A DNA stretch of 64,000 nt from the NCBI GenBank assembly GCA_963971225.1, contig OZ020269.1, positions 9,678,201-9,742,200 on the forward strand, in the 5' to 3' direction. Made by a program: the position numbers and the translations under genes. Source of the DNA: Melieria omissa. Lineage: Eukaryota > Arthropoda > Insecta > Diptera > Ulidiidae. A model generated the notes under the pieces. The model saw only the letters and a program-made list of their open reading frames with translations. It made no database searches and was not told where the DNA came from. Below are positions 26,170-35,668 of the stretch, one piece after another. How positions within the stretch are numbered: the stretch's first letter is position 1; the number at the start of each line of letters is the position of its first letter.

Positions 26170-27225
26170 CAGGGTGCGGAGAACGATCAAAATACGATCT
26201 TTCTCACGAATAATCGCAACCAAAAACTGAGTGCTTCTAATTTCTCGCGAGCGATAAAGTTGCGCTGCGAGCAAAAGCATTTACGATCTCTCACGAGAAA
26301 TCTAAATGTTCGGAAAAATCGCGAATGAGAAAATGTCGCTGCAAGCGTCGTCAGTTCGATCTCTCGCGATCGTTCGTTTGTTGCGAGCGCTTGTTGTAAA
26401 ACTCAATCAGTAACTCGTATTGTGAAGATTGAATCTTTGAACGATCGCGATCGTTCGTCTGGGCAATAAATAATGTATATAGGAGTTTGAGCAGTTTGCT
26501 ATTATACTCGGCTGCTACTGACTGCAGTTTATTTCCTAAAGGAAACTTATGTATAGAAGTTTGTAGATTTTAAAGACCTTTTGTTAGGAAAATTATAACA
26601 AAAAAATAGAAAACTTTGTGTTATGTTTGTATATGGTCTCGTAATGCCTTTTAGTGTTTCCTTATATGTATCCTTTAAGTTGTTTTCCACACAAAATGCA
26701 CTTTGAAAAATCTGTGTCTTTATTATATGTAACAAGTTTCGTCTTGTCAATATTTGACACTTTGCCCATATTGATATAAAAAAAGCAAACGCACAAGAAA
26801 ATAATTTCACAAATCGTCCTTCGTCCGTATATATCGCAAAATAGACTAAATTCAATGATTGTTTGCAGCCACGCTCTACCGACGAACCTTACAAAAATTC
26901 GTTCGCGATCGATCAAACATTCGCTCGCGAACGCTCGTTTTGGGATTGTATTTTATCGCGAGAAATACTTGAGCAAACGAGCGGTTGCGAATGATTTTCT
27001 GCATCAGCGTTCTTCCCACGACCGATCGCTTTCGTACGCTCGTTCGTTTGAAATGTGTATACATAAACTCGCTGCATACGATCTCTCACGAACGAATACG
27101 TAGGCAATGCATTCGCAACCGCTCGTTTGCTCAAGTATTTCTCGCGATAAAATGCAATCGCAAAACGAGCCAATATGAGAAGATCGAATTTTCGATCGTT
27201 CGCGAGCGAATTTTTCCGCACCCTG
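26170..27225. mobile_element. hAT-type non-autonomous element with CGATCG-rich interior (1056 bp)
   Basis: The termini are perfect 11-bp inverted repeats, CAGGGTGCGGA, and an exact 8-bp duplication gtttatag flanks them (26162-26169 and 27226-27233). This is diagnostic of the hAT superfamily. The interior is packed with words such as CGATCTCTCACGA, TTCGCGAGCGA and CGATCGTTCG on both strands. It also holds an internal inverted repeat of about 60 bp with few mismatches (26930-26993 against 27104-27168). No transposase frame was found. The open frames on both strands come from the repeated words. Confidence 0.85.
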
Positions 27226-27233
27226 GTTTATAG

Positions 27234-28234
27234 TCAGAGATGTGCTCTTTCTGGCAAAGGGGACAGTCTCCGTATGTAACATTGCCATTTCTACATTTGG
27301 GGTATTGATTGAATCGCCATCCAAAACCACAACTGTCTGATTTACAATGCAATCCATTAACCAGTGAGGTGGTTACATAGTTTTAAGAACTCCACAGATA
27401 CTGCAGATGGCGCCAAACACATTTGGAGTTCTTCAATCGTTTCAAATATCGCGAAAGCAGTTGTTGCTTAATTAATGTTTGACCTGTTTGTCCCCAAAGT
27501 GTTCACTTACTTCCCCAACTCCAAGTTGCCTGTTTAGGCTGAAGTTATAATTTCACCTCTGTTAATTAGTCTTTAAGGATAACTATTAAAAGACGGGAAA
27601 TAGTTAAATAAAACTGAAAAAATTTAATTCAGATACACACATCAGTTCATGTGATGACATCGAACCACGCAGTTGTTGCACATGTTTACTAAGAAAATAC
27701 GAATACTAAAGAAAATACATGTTTACTAGGAAAGCCTCTTTTTCCCTACAGTTCTTACACGTTTTCGAAATTCTAACCTCACATCCCTGCCGCAAACAAT
27801 AGCTTGGAAGCTAGAAACTCATAGCTATGTTAATGTAAAAAACATGTTTTGGCAAATGTAAAACAGCAAATAAACATAAGATATTCAAACATAACTTTTA
27901 TGTATCTAATGCAATTTTTATTATTATTTCTACTTTGTAGATAACAAATATTTCATGCAAGTACTTCAATAAAGTCTTAATTTTACAATACGGAGAAGTA
28001 AATAAAAACATTAAAGCTTTAGTTTTTTTTTGCAAATTTAAAACAAATACAAATACACTCTAAGCATGTATAATATTGACTTCCAGTCAACACTGCTCTT
28101 CTGTTCTTATACTCTTTAATCCATACATGTAGACACATGGAAATTTCGCATGCACTTCGACTGAATGATTACTCATTTAATGCGGTTTTTAAATATGCAA
28201 TTATGGAAAAACATTATTGGACTTTGAATAACAT
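27234..28234. other. Spacer between the hAT element and the second lectin gene
   Basis: Apart from a short cysteine-rich open frame on the - strand directly beside the hAT insertion (see findings), this AT-rich kilobase shows no gene. It contains the 3' flank of the second lectin gene, with an ATTAAA signal on the - strand at about 28176-28181 that could serve its polyadenylation. Confidence 0.4.
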
Positions 28235-28902
28235 TCACCAAACGGTGAACGTGATAGTTTTTGGTTTCTTCATTTGACATATGAAATTCTTTTCGGCCTT
28301 GCAACCCAGATCGTTCATGAAAAATGTATTGGCATGTAACCACAGGTGCACACAATTTTCCGCGGCGCCTGCATTATCCGGCTGTCCCGGTGACCATTTC
28401 GTATAGCCCATAAAATCGCCAGTGCCCAGCAACTTGAATGTGCCCTCCTTGCCCAGATCGTTGCCCGAAGTCCAGAACCATTTATCTCTAAACTTTTTAG
28501 ACAACAAGTAGTTGGAAATTGCCTCCATTTCGGCAGCGTTCTCAACTATGAGCAGCTCGCCATTGTTCGCCTTGCAGTAGTGCGCTGCATCGAACCAGTT
28601 CATCTGGAATAGAAGGCAAACACATAAGTAAAAATAGCTCGTCTACATTTTGTGCTGCTCCCCTACCAACTTCTCGGCCTCTACCAGGTAGTACTTGCTG
28701 CCGATTTTGATGAACGGATGCGGTTCGAGGCGACTAACGCATTGCTCCGGTATGTCTGGGAATAGTAATCAAACGTTAGTTGACAATGAATTCCGTTCCG
28801 TGTGCTATGCTTACCGTCATATGTAGACGTTTGGATATTTGTAAAGGAGGCCAGCGCAACGCCAACACTCATCACAAACACACTTAAACTCAGCTTGAAC
28901 AT
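28235..28902 (-). CDS. Secreted C-type lectin, galactose-type, paralogue of the 24-kb gene
   Basis: Exons are 28902-28815, 28755-28667 and 28603-28235, with introns of about 59 and 63 bp. They encode 181 residues. A signal peptide (MFKLSLSVFVMSVGVALAS) is followed by a C-type lectin domain with WFWTSGNDLG, QPD at 133-135, NCVHLW, MNDLGC and the paired cysteines. Exon 2 (89 bp) and exon 3 (369 bp) have exactly the lengths found in the neighbour at 24307-25015, and intron phases (1, 0) are the same. The two arose by tandem duplication. The loop between QPD and the following cysteine differs (NAGAAEN against GGFGGED), which may shift ligand preference. Like its neighbour it is antisense within the + strand gene's intron. 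Confidence 0.88.
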
Positions 28903-29115
28903 ATTTACTGCTCTGTCGTTATTGTCGACTTCTTGCCGTGGCCACGTCCACTAGAGGACTGATCGTTCCTAAGCTTACCCTCACATTTGGTTGCATACAT
29001 TTTAACAACCAGTGAGTCATTTGTACCGCATCTATAATTACTGCAAGCCCGACGCACATTCTGTATGGCGATTAAAAGATTTCTTCAGCATCGTTGAATT
29101 TCTGTAAATCCCACA

Positions 29116-29130
29116 AACAAATTCACCATA
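29116..29130. repeat. Target-site duplication at the LINE 3' end
   Basis: AACAAATTCACCATA is found here and again, identical over 15 bases, at 34671-34685. It brackets the LINE exactly. Confidence 0.95.
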
Positions 29131-29245
29131 GGTTAGGTTAGGTAGGGAAGGGTGTGTGCGTCCCAAGGGCAGCACTTCCACTCGGAGGCCAAAATGGCCC
29201 ATTGTGAATCCCTTCATGGAAGATTCCGGAGCTAACCAGTGGCTC

Positions 29246-32200
29246 TCAGTTCGGGGCAAACCAGTTCGACCTCTTGATGAAGGAGAGTAGATCCGATATT
29301 TCAACTACTGCTGCGCAGGCCAAGTCTACCAGGAACCTTGACCCCAAGGTACGGAGTCGGCGTTCCTGCAGAGCCGGGCAGTGGCACAGGTAGTGTTGGA
29401 TCGTTTCCACTTCTTCCTCATCTCCACAGCTTCTGCAGACATCACTGGACGAGAGGCACCATTTGACCAGCATAGATCCAATGGCGCAGTGTCCAGTGAT
29501 GACTCCAACAAGCTGCCTAATAGAGGTTCGACTCAGGGACAGTACATATCGCGTTTTCCTCACGGAAAGGGAAGGCCATATTGCCCGGCAGGTACTGCAA
29601 TCAGTTCTGCTCCGCCATGAGGACTCGATGTAAGTTTTGCTCAACCTGTCAATACGCAAATACAGGGCAGATATCGGAAGGAGCACAGAGTTATCCACTT
29701 CGGTGAGAGGCAGGGCGACCCCCTTTCTTGCCATCTCATCCGCTGCCTCGTTTCCTGCCACTCCAGAGTGGCCCGGAACCCAGCAGAGAGTGACTCGGTG
29801 ATGTCCGATGCCGCGAAGTGCACTGCGACAACTCTGCACTACCTTTGATTTCACAGTCGCTGATTCCAGCGCTTTAAGGGCTGCCTGACTATCCACACAG
29901 ATTGTGATATCCGTGGGTGATAATCCGCTGTCGCGGATTAATTCAGCAGCTTTCCAGATTGCATAAATCTCCGCCTGAAAGATGCTACAGAGGTCCGGGA
30001 GTCTGAAAGACCGTTGAGCCCCTAGTGCATCTGAGTGGAGACCAGCTCCTGTACCTTCCTCCATCTTAGAACCATCTGTGAATATGGTGATGGAGGCGTC
30101 TCTTATCACACTTGTAAGTCCCCATTCTTCCCTTGAGGGAAAGGAGGTAAGTGCGCGCGAATCAAAATCCAGGTATGGAATCAGATAGTCCGTGCAGGAA
30201 TCTAATTGATGTTCCGTACCTGGCCTCGTAAATGACCTTAGGATCCCAGAGTGTCCATAAGCGTGCTCTTTCCACAAGTTGGCCTCTCTCAGCCTGAGAG
30301 CGCCTTTAGCAGCACAGCACTTAATGAACTGCTCTATTGGGTGGAGATGTAGAATCATCTCTAGGCCTGCCTGGGGGGTGCTTTTGACGGTTCCTGCTAT
30401 TCCCATAGCCGCCAGTCTCTGCACCTTCATCAGTTGCGTCGCCAAGGACCTGGTGTCCGTGGCCGGCCACCAGACAATGGCTCCGTAACATAAGATCGGC
30501 CGAATGATCGCTGTATACATCCAGTGGACAATGCCCGGCCGCAATCCCCACTTTTTCCCGAAGGCCTTCTGACAGACGTAGAAGGCATTCAGGCTCTTCT
30601 TCACCCGCTCTTCCACGTTGCGTCTCCAAGAAAGCTTGGAGTCGAGTGTGGTGCCAAGGTATTTCACCTCGGGTGAGAGGGTGATAGTGATGCCGCTGAG
30701 TTTCGGCAGCCTAAACTCCGGTATCTTGTATCTCCGGGTGAACAGTACCATAACCGTCTTTGAGGGGTTAACTCCTAGACCGTTATGCTCTGCCCACCTA
30801 GAGAGTTCTCCTAAAGCAGACTCCATGAGATCACTGATGGTGGAAAGAAATTTTCCAGGGATCAGGATAGTGACGTCGTCCGCATATGCTACTACTCGCA
30901 GCCTCCTGGATTCGAAGATCTCGAGGATGTTGTTTATCACAAGCAGCCACAGCAGAGGCGAAAGGACGCCCCCCTGAGGTGTGCCCCTTGTGGTTAACCT
31001 CCTCACCGAGCACGAGCCTAGGCTGGAGTGAACCCTTCTGCTACTAAGCATATCGCTGGTCCACCTTACCACTTTCTCGTCCACTTCGAATTTTCTAAGT
31101 GCACTGATTATTGCCTCTAGAGTGACGTTATTAAAGGCCCCCTCAATATCGAGGAAAGCGGCTAACGTATACTCCTTGACGCTCAGCGATTTTTCGATCG
31201 TCTGAACGACCTCATGTAAGGCGCTGTCTACAGATTTTCCCCTGCAATACGCATGTTGCGTCCTGCAGAGTCCCCTGGACTGTGCCACTCCCCTGACATA
31301 GACATCCACCAGCCTCTCCAAGGTCTTAAGAAAGAACGATGACAGGCTGATCGGTCTGTAGTCTTTTGCAGTGATGTGGTTTGACTTCCCCGCCTTGGGG
31401 ATGAACACCACCTTAACCTCTTTCCAGGCGCGCGGTACATAGCCCTGTTGGAGAGATTCCCGAAAGATTCGCACCAAGACTTTGACCACTGCCTCCTTAG
31501 ACCATTGCAGCATAGCCGGAATGACACCATCGGGACCCGGAGATTTGTACGGGTTGAAGGTGTCTATCGCCCATGCCACTTTGACCTCATCGATAATCCC
31601 CCGAACAAAAGCATCCGGTCGTGACGAGTGCTGTCTATGAGGCGTGGTCGTCTCAACAACACTCGTGCAACCGGGAAAGTGGGTGTTCATGAGAGTCTCT
31701 AGAAGCTCCTCCCTCGATTCTGTCCACGAGCCGTCAGACTTCCTAATGCTGCTAGGGGTATGTGATGCCCCGGCTAGCACCTTGCGAAGTCTGGCGGCCT
31801 CGTTGACATTGTCGAGGGATTCACAGTACTTCCTCCAATTATCCCGCTTGGCCGCCCTAATAGTCTTCTTAAACTTATTAAAGCTAGCCTTGTAGGCTCC
31901 CCAGTCTTCTTCAGTTCGGCTAAGTTTAGCCTTATTGAAGAGACGTCTGGTATCTGTTCTAAGTTGTCTTAGCTCTGGGGTCCACCACACCGCGTTGGTT
32001 TTCCGTGGAGCTCGACTTTTAGGACAAGATTCATTAAAAGACTTGTTAAGCACTTTCGTTAGAAGACCAACTGACCTGTCAATGTTGTTTCTCTCGAATG
32101 TAGCGATCGCTTTGCGCGATGCCAGTTTCTGAGAAACTAGTGCACTGAATTTGGGCCAGTTAGTCTTTCTCGGATTCCTATAAGTTTGTGGACATCCAAC

Positions 32201-32959
32201 CTCTATGGCCACTGAAAAGACTATACGGTTGTGGTCCGAGAACGAACATTCCGTCAGTACTTTCCAGTCGACCACGGAGATAGTGTTGGAGTCGGTAACT
32301 AAGGTAATATCTATGACTTCCTCCCTAACCCTATTGTGGAAAGTCGGCGTATTGCCTCTATTGCACAGCACAAGGTTAGAGCCTAGAAGAAACTCAAAAA
32401 TTGACTCACCCCTACTGTTGGTGTCGGAACTTCCCCACAGCATGTGGTGTGCATTGGCATCACACCCGATGATAAGGTCGAGCCTCCGTGATCGGGCGTG
32501 CGCAGCAAGGTCCCGGACTTCCTTCGGCGGTGGTTCCTCCCCTTCGAATGGCATGTATGCGGACGACAGGATCAGGTCTCGCCCATCGCGTCGTTCGCAT
32601 GCAGCCACACACAGGTCACCAGTACTGTAATGAGACAAAAGAAACAAATTAATGCACCTTCTGTATACAATACAGGCTCGTATCTTACCTTCACCGCGTG
32701 AATGAAGCAATCTAAATTGACCTGAATCTAACCCACAAACCCTGTTTCCTACGATCCAGGGTTCCTGAATTAGAGCCAAGTCAACTCCAGTCTCCTCAAG
32801 GAACTGCATAAGGTCGTGGGTGGCGGCTTTAGAGTGGTGCAGGTTTATCTGCACTACCTTCAGCCTTCCCTTGTGTGGCGCGCTCCTTGTTAGGGAAGCG
32901 AGCTTTGAGGGAACCCAAACCGAACTTAACAACTCCCAGGGAGTCCCGCAGATGGGCAA
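29246..32959 (-). CDS. LINE ORF2: endonuclease, reverse transcriptase, RNase H
   Basis: This is a 1237-residue open frame. Residues about 30-250 form an AP-endonuclease-type domain (VVQINLHHSK, LIQEPW, GCDANAHH, SFSDHNRI). Residues about 465-790 form the reverse transcriptase, with PYKSPGPDG, FLDIEGAFNN, TPQGGVLSP and the catalytic AYADDV at about 691-696. Residues about 957-1080 form an RNase H domain, with FTDGSK, AEIYA, CVDSQAA and WVPGHSGVAGNEAAD. A CRSCG...HYLCHC cysteine/histidine cluster follows near the C-terminus. The protein nicks the target DNA and copies its own RNA there. The first part of the frame overlaps ORF1 by 131 bp in another frame, so ORF2 is probably translated by reinitiation or frameshift, and the first 30 residues may not be used. 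No stop codon interrupts the domains. Confidence 0.95.
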   Translation of the reverse strand: MPICGTPWELLSSVWVPSKLASLTRSAPHKGRLKVVQINLHHSKAATHDLMQFLEETGVDLALIQEPWIVGNRVCGLDSGQFRLLHSRGEGKIRACIVYRRCINLFLLSHYSTGDLCVAACERRDGRDLILSSAYMPFEGEEPPPKEVRDLAAHARSRRLDLIIGCDANAHHMLWGSSDTNSRGESIFEFLLGSNLVLCNRGNTPTFHNRVREEVIDITLVTDSNTISVVDWKVLTECSFSDHNRIVFSVAIEVGCPQTYRNPRKTNWPKFSALVSQKLASRKAIATFERNNIDRSVGLLTKVLNKSFNESCPKSRAPRKTNAVWWTPELRQLRTDTRRLFNKAKLSRTEEDWGAYKASFNKFKKTIRAAKRDNWRKYCESLDNVNEAARLRKVLAGASHTPSSIRKSDGSWTESREELLETLMNTHFPGCTSVVETTTPHRQHSSRPDAFVRGIIDEVKVAWAIDTFNPYKSPGPDGVIPAMLQWSKEAVVKVLVRIFRESLQQGYVPRAWKEVKVVFIPKAGKSNHITAKDYRPISLSSFFLKTLERLVDVYVRGVAQSRGLCRTQHAYCRGKSVDSALHEVVQTIEKSLSVKEYTLAAFLDIEGAFNNVTLEAIISALRKFEVDEKVVRWTSDMLSSRRVHSSLGSCSVRRLTTRGTPQGGVLSPLLWLLVINNILEIFESRRLRVVAYADDVTILIPGKFLSTISDLMESALGELSRWAEHNGLGVNPSKTVMVLFTRRYKIPEFRLPKLSGITITLSPEVKYLGTTLDSKLSWRRNVEERVKKSLNAFYVCQKAFGKKWGLRPGIVHWMYTAIIRPILCYGAIVWWPATDTRSLATQLMKVQRLAAMGIAGTVKSTPQAGLEMILHLHPIEQFIKCCAAKGALRLREANLWKEHAYGHSGILRSFTRPGTEHQLDSCTDYLIPYLDFDSRALTSFPSREEWGLTSVIRDASITIFTDGSKMEEGTGAGLHSDALGAQRSFRLPDLCSIFQAEIYAIWKAAELIRDSGLSPTDITICVDSQAALKALESATVKSKVVQSCRSALRGIGHHRVTLCWVPGHSGVAGNEAADEMARKGVALPLTEVDNSVLLPISALYLRIDRLSKTYIESSWRSRTDCSTCRAIWPSLSVRKTRYVLSLSRTSIRQLVGVITGHCAIGSMLVKWCLSSSDVCRSCGDEEEVETIQHYLCHCPALQERRLRTLGSRFLVDLACAAVVEISDLLSFIKRSNWFAPN

Positions 32960-34484
32960 AGGACGATTGATCTACCGCGATCACGATGTCCTTGCCCGCC
33001 TCATTTTTACAAGTAGTGGAGGATACAATTCTCCACTCTCCTGTGTTCAGGCCACTATTCTGCCGGCCAATCAGCTTCACCGTGTCGGCGTCCTCCATAA
33101 CTGGAGGGGGGACCCACAGTGTGACGATAGGCCGGAGTGGCAGACGGTCACGGGGTATGACCTCGAGTTTCGCCCCCTGCCAGAGGGGCTCAAGACCGCC
33201 GATAGTGCGCACCAAGAAGTTGAGGGACTCCTTGTTGCCACAACCGACGATTTTGACACCCTTCTGCCAGCCAGCGCCGTCGAAGTCAATTTCGCCGTCA
33301 GCCGCCTCGAGCATCGCTCGCAGAATGCGCGCCTCTACAGAAAGCCAGTTTTCCGGGCGAATTTTCCCATCAGGATCGCTCCGGTCCACCACGGCTATCT
33401 GCAACTCCTGTGGGGAAGAGAAGCTAGCTGAGGGCTTCAGCTTTTTCCCCTCCCCTGTCGGCTGATCGTCACCCGATCTTCCCCTTTTTACGGCCTTTTC
33501 CACCGTGGTGGAAGTGGGCCTTGAAGAGGTGGTGGGTCTCTGACCAGTCTCATTTGACGGGGCGACCGCAGCACTGTTTCCAGGCTTTGCCGTCCCCGTC
33601 TTTACTCCCATCCGTGCAGTGACGGAGGATGTGGCCTTGTTTCTAGGCTTTTCCGCCTCCACTGCACCTTCGGTGGGCCATGCAGCCGTGGCACTGTCAC
33701 CAGGCGTTGCTGCAACGGCCGTGCATTTTGCACCAGAAATCGCCGCCTGTTTCTTTTCGAATCTAGCCACGATCTTCTGGTGCTTCCTTACCAGATCCTT
33801 CTCCTTATCGGACAAGGATCCAGGCTCTTTGCTCACTCTGCGGAGAAACGCAAGAGAGCGCCGGTAGCCATTTCTGGCTTTCTTCGCAGCACTGCTCGCC
33901 TTGCGTTCCCCCGCCGGTAAGATACCAGGAATGGAGCCAGTGGCCGCAGGTCGGTCTCCCTCCTCCAGGAGTGCCGCCTCCGCCTCAGAGTCCACCGACC
34001 CGGCGCCGCTACTTTGCGAGAGAATCATAGATTCCCCCTCTATAGCAGCGTCGAGTCGAAGGCCCCGGAGCTGAGGCACCACCCCCGAAAGTGAGGGACC
34101 ATCCTGTGCTGTGGACTCCTGCGCCTTTTGCCTGCTTAATGCAGGTTTGGGCGCCTCCTGCTTCCCAGTAGCATTTGTAGACTGCACAGCCTGGGGTCCC
34201 GCTGCACAGCCTAAGCGGTCGTTGGATGACGACGCCAGACAGCCCGCTCGCCCACTGTCTACCGCCGGTACTGGGGATCCGACTCCCTGCACCGTAAAAG
34301 AGTCCTTATGGGAGCCCTCCAGAATGGTTTTGATGAAGGGGGTCGCCTTCCCCTGTGGCGTTTCTTTGACATCTATCACGCCACCAAAAGATGATAAGAA
34401 ACAGCCGCTCCTAACATGGAGATCAGACGCTGACCAGGGAGCCGCCCACTGTGGGTCAGACGCTCCTGGATTTCCGCAGCTCAA
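32829..34484 (-). CDS. LINE ORF1 (nucleic-acid-binding type protein)
   Basis: This is a 551-residue frame that overlaps the start of ORF2. The N-terminal 350 residues are rich in Ala, Ser, Lys and Pro and look disordered, with basic patches such as KKARNGYRRS. The C-terminal part (about 375-540) is an ordered segment with PLWQGAKLEV, VTLWVPPPV, LIGRQNSGLNTGEWR and VIAVDQSSFAHL. It resembles the domain called DUF4780 in insect proteins, which I associate with LINE ORF1 proteins. No CCHC zinc knuckle is visible. The likely role is binding of the element's RNA. The start is the first ATG of the frame, about 185 bp after the 5' end of the element. Confidence 0.8.
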   Translation of the reverse strand: MSCGNPGASDPQWAAPWSASDLHVRSGCFLSSFGGVIDVKETPQGKATPFIKTILEGSHKDSFTVQGVGSPVPAVDSGRAGCLASSSNDRLGCAAGPQAVQSTNATGKQEAPKPALSRQKAQESTAQDGPSLSGVVPQLRGLRLDAAIEGESMILSQSSGAGSVDSEAEAALLEEGDRPAATGSIPGILPAGERKASSAAKKARNGYRRSLAFLRRVSKEPGSLSDKEKDLVRKHQKIVARFEKKQAAISGAKCTAVAATPGDSATAAWPTEGAVEAEKPRNKATSSVTARMGVKTGTAKPGNSAAVAPSNETGQRPTTSSRPTSTTVEKAVKRGRSGDDQPTGEGKKLKPSASFSSPQELQIAVVDRSDPDGKIRPENWLSVEARILRAMLEAADGEIDFDGAGWQKGVKIVGCGNKESLNFLVRTIGGLEPLWQGAKLEVIPRDRLPLRPIVTLWVPPPVMEDADTVKLIGRQNSGLNTGEWRIVSSTTCKNEAGKDIVIAVDQSSFAHLRDSLGVVKFGLGSLKARFPNKERATQGKAEGSADKPAPL

Positions 34485-34670
34485 ACTTCGCCAGCTGAGA
34501 AGACAAGCTTCAACAGCCGCCCGGGGACCGCCCGGTCACCAGAAGCAACCTTCGTGAAGGCGTTGAGTCCACTTGGCCTGGTACCCACAAGGATCGCAGC
34601 CGAAGATGTGGACCACGTCTACATCCGTGCAGTCAGGTGCTTTGCCTTGTGGATCCAAACCCTGATCCCC

Positions 34671-34685
34671 AACAAATTCACCATA
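34671..34685. repeat. Target-site duplication at the LINE 5' end
   Basis: This is the second, identical copy of the 15-bp sequence at 29116-29130. It marks the 5' boundary of the LINE, which is therefore not truncated relative to its insertion site. Confidence 0.95.
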
Positions 34686-34915
34686 TCGTAGTAAAAATGA
34701 GTAACAAGTCTGCGGACATAACAAAAAAAGGGGAATTTTATTTTTGAGGCAACTAAACCATTAGTTTTGATTAACCACAAATTGATTATTTAAAAAAATA
34801 TTCATGTAATCATGCATGAATATTTGGATTCAAGTAAAATTCCCGCCTTAAGATATCTGAAGTACACAGAATGACTTTTGACCCAGTAACCCAATAAAAC
34901 ATTAACCCTTTGCGC

Positions 34916-35664
34916 ACGGTGGTAAGACGTATATACCACCTAGAATACTACCATTTTTTTCAGTTTTCAAGTTCTTGTGACTCGACTTTTATGATTCTAC
35001 ATTAAAATGTACTCTATTTACATGTTCATGGTTCAAAATTTTTACTTTTTTATCGAATGTTGTTCATCAATTTGTCACTTTTTGCAAAGAAAATTCATTA
35101 TATGGAAAAGTTTTCAACGGATTATCATGATAATTACTATTATTAGGTTTTAAATGTCGCTGATTAAAAATTCGTAATCAGATTTTCGAAATTCAAAATG
35201 GCGGATCCAATATGGCGGACCGAATTAGTTACACTTATTTATATCTGTATGAAAATTGGTGTAAGGGGGTTTTTGGGGTCTCTGATGACGATGCAGATAT
35301 CAGATTTTCGAACTTCAAAATGGCGGATGCAATATGGCGGACAGAATTAGTGAAACTTATTCATATCAATATGAAAATTGGTATACGGAGGTTTTCGGAG
35401 TCGCGGATTCCGAATTTATTATTAGATTTTCGAAATTCAAAATTGCGGGTGGAATATGGCAGACACAATATAGAAGTCATAAGTATAGGTTCCATATTGA
35501 TATGAATAAGTTTTACTAATGTTGTCGGCCATATTGGATCCGCCATATTGGATTGCTGAAGTTCAAAAATTTGATCACATATTCGTGATCAGCGACCCCG
35601 AAAACCCCCAGGGCGACTATTTTCATTGAAAAACAGTTATCTGAAAAATGTATGCTTCAAAGGG
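34916..35664. mobile_element. piggyBac-type non-autonomous element (749 bp)
   Basis: TTAA at 34912-34915 and at 35665-35668 flanks termini that both read CCCTTTG inward (CCCTTTGCGCAC on the left, CCCTTTGAAGCA on the right strand). TTAA plus a CCC-type terminus is the signature of piggyBac elements. The interior is dominated by a 122-bp tandem repeat and has no transposase. Confidence 0.7.
35179..35545. repeat. 122-bp tandem repeat inside the piggyBac-type element
   Basis: Units begin CAGATTTTCGAA at 35179, 35301 and (as TAGATTTTCGAA) 35423. Each continues with TTCAAAATGGCGG and AATATGGCGGAC words, then a TGAAAATTGGT stretch. An inverted piece (GGCCATATTGGATCCGCC) follows at about 35527, so the 3' side can fold back on the first unit. 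Confidence 0.85.
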
Positions 35665-35668
35665 TTAA

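Larger units (their letters stand above)
29131..34670 (-). mobile_element. Full-length LOA-like non-LTR retrotransposon (5540 bp)
   Basis: Read on the - strand, the element starts GGGGATCAGGGTTTGG at 34670. It carries two overlapping open frames (ORF1 34484-32829, ORF2 32959-29246) and ends in a 115-bp 3' tail that finishes CTACCTAACCTAACC at 29131. A perfect 15-bp target duplication surrounds it. The combination of apurinic endonuclease, reverse transcriptase and RNase H in ORF2 points to the LOA or a related clade of insect LINEs. The I clade is the alternative. Intact frames and an unmutated duplication indicate a recent insertion. It sits in an intron of the + strand gene, in antisense orientation. 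Confidence 0.93.

Noticed and set aside
32820..33465. Long + strand frames opposite the LINE ORF1
   Set aside because: They are shadows on the non-coding strand of an intact, domain-bearing - strand frame.
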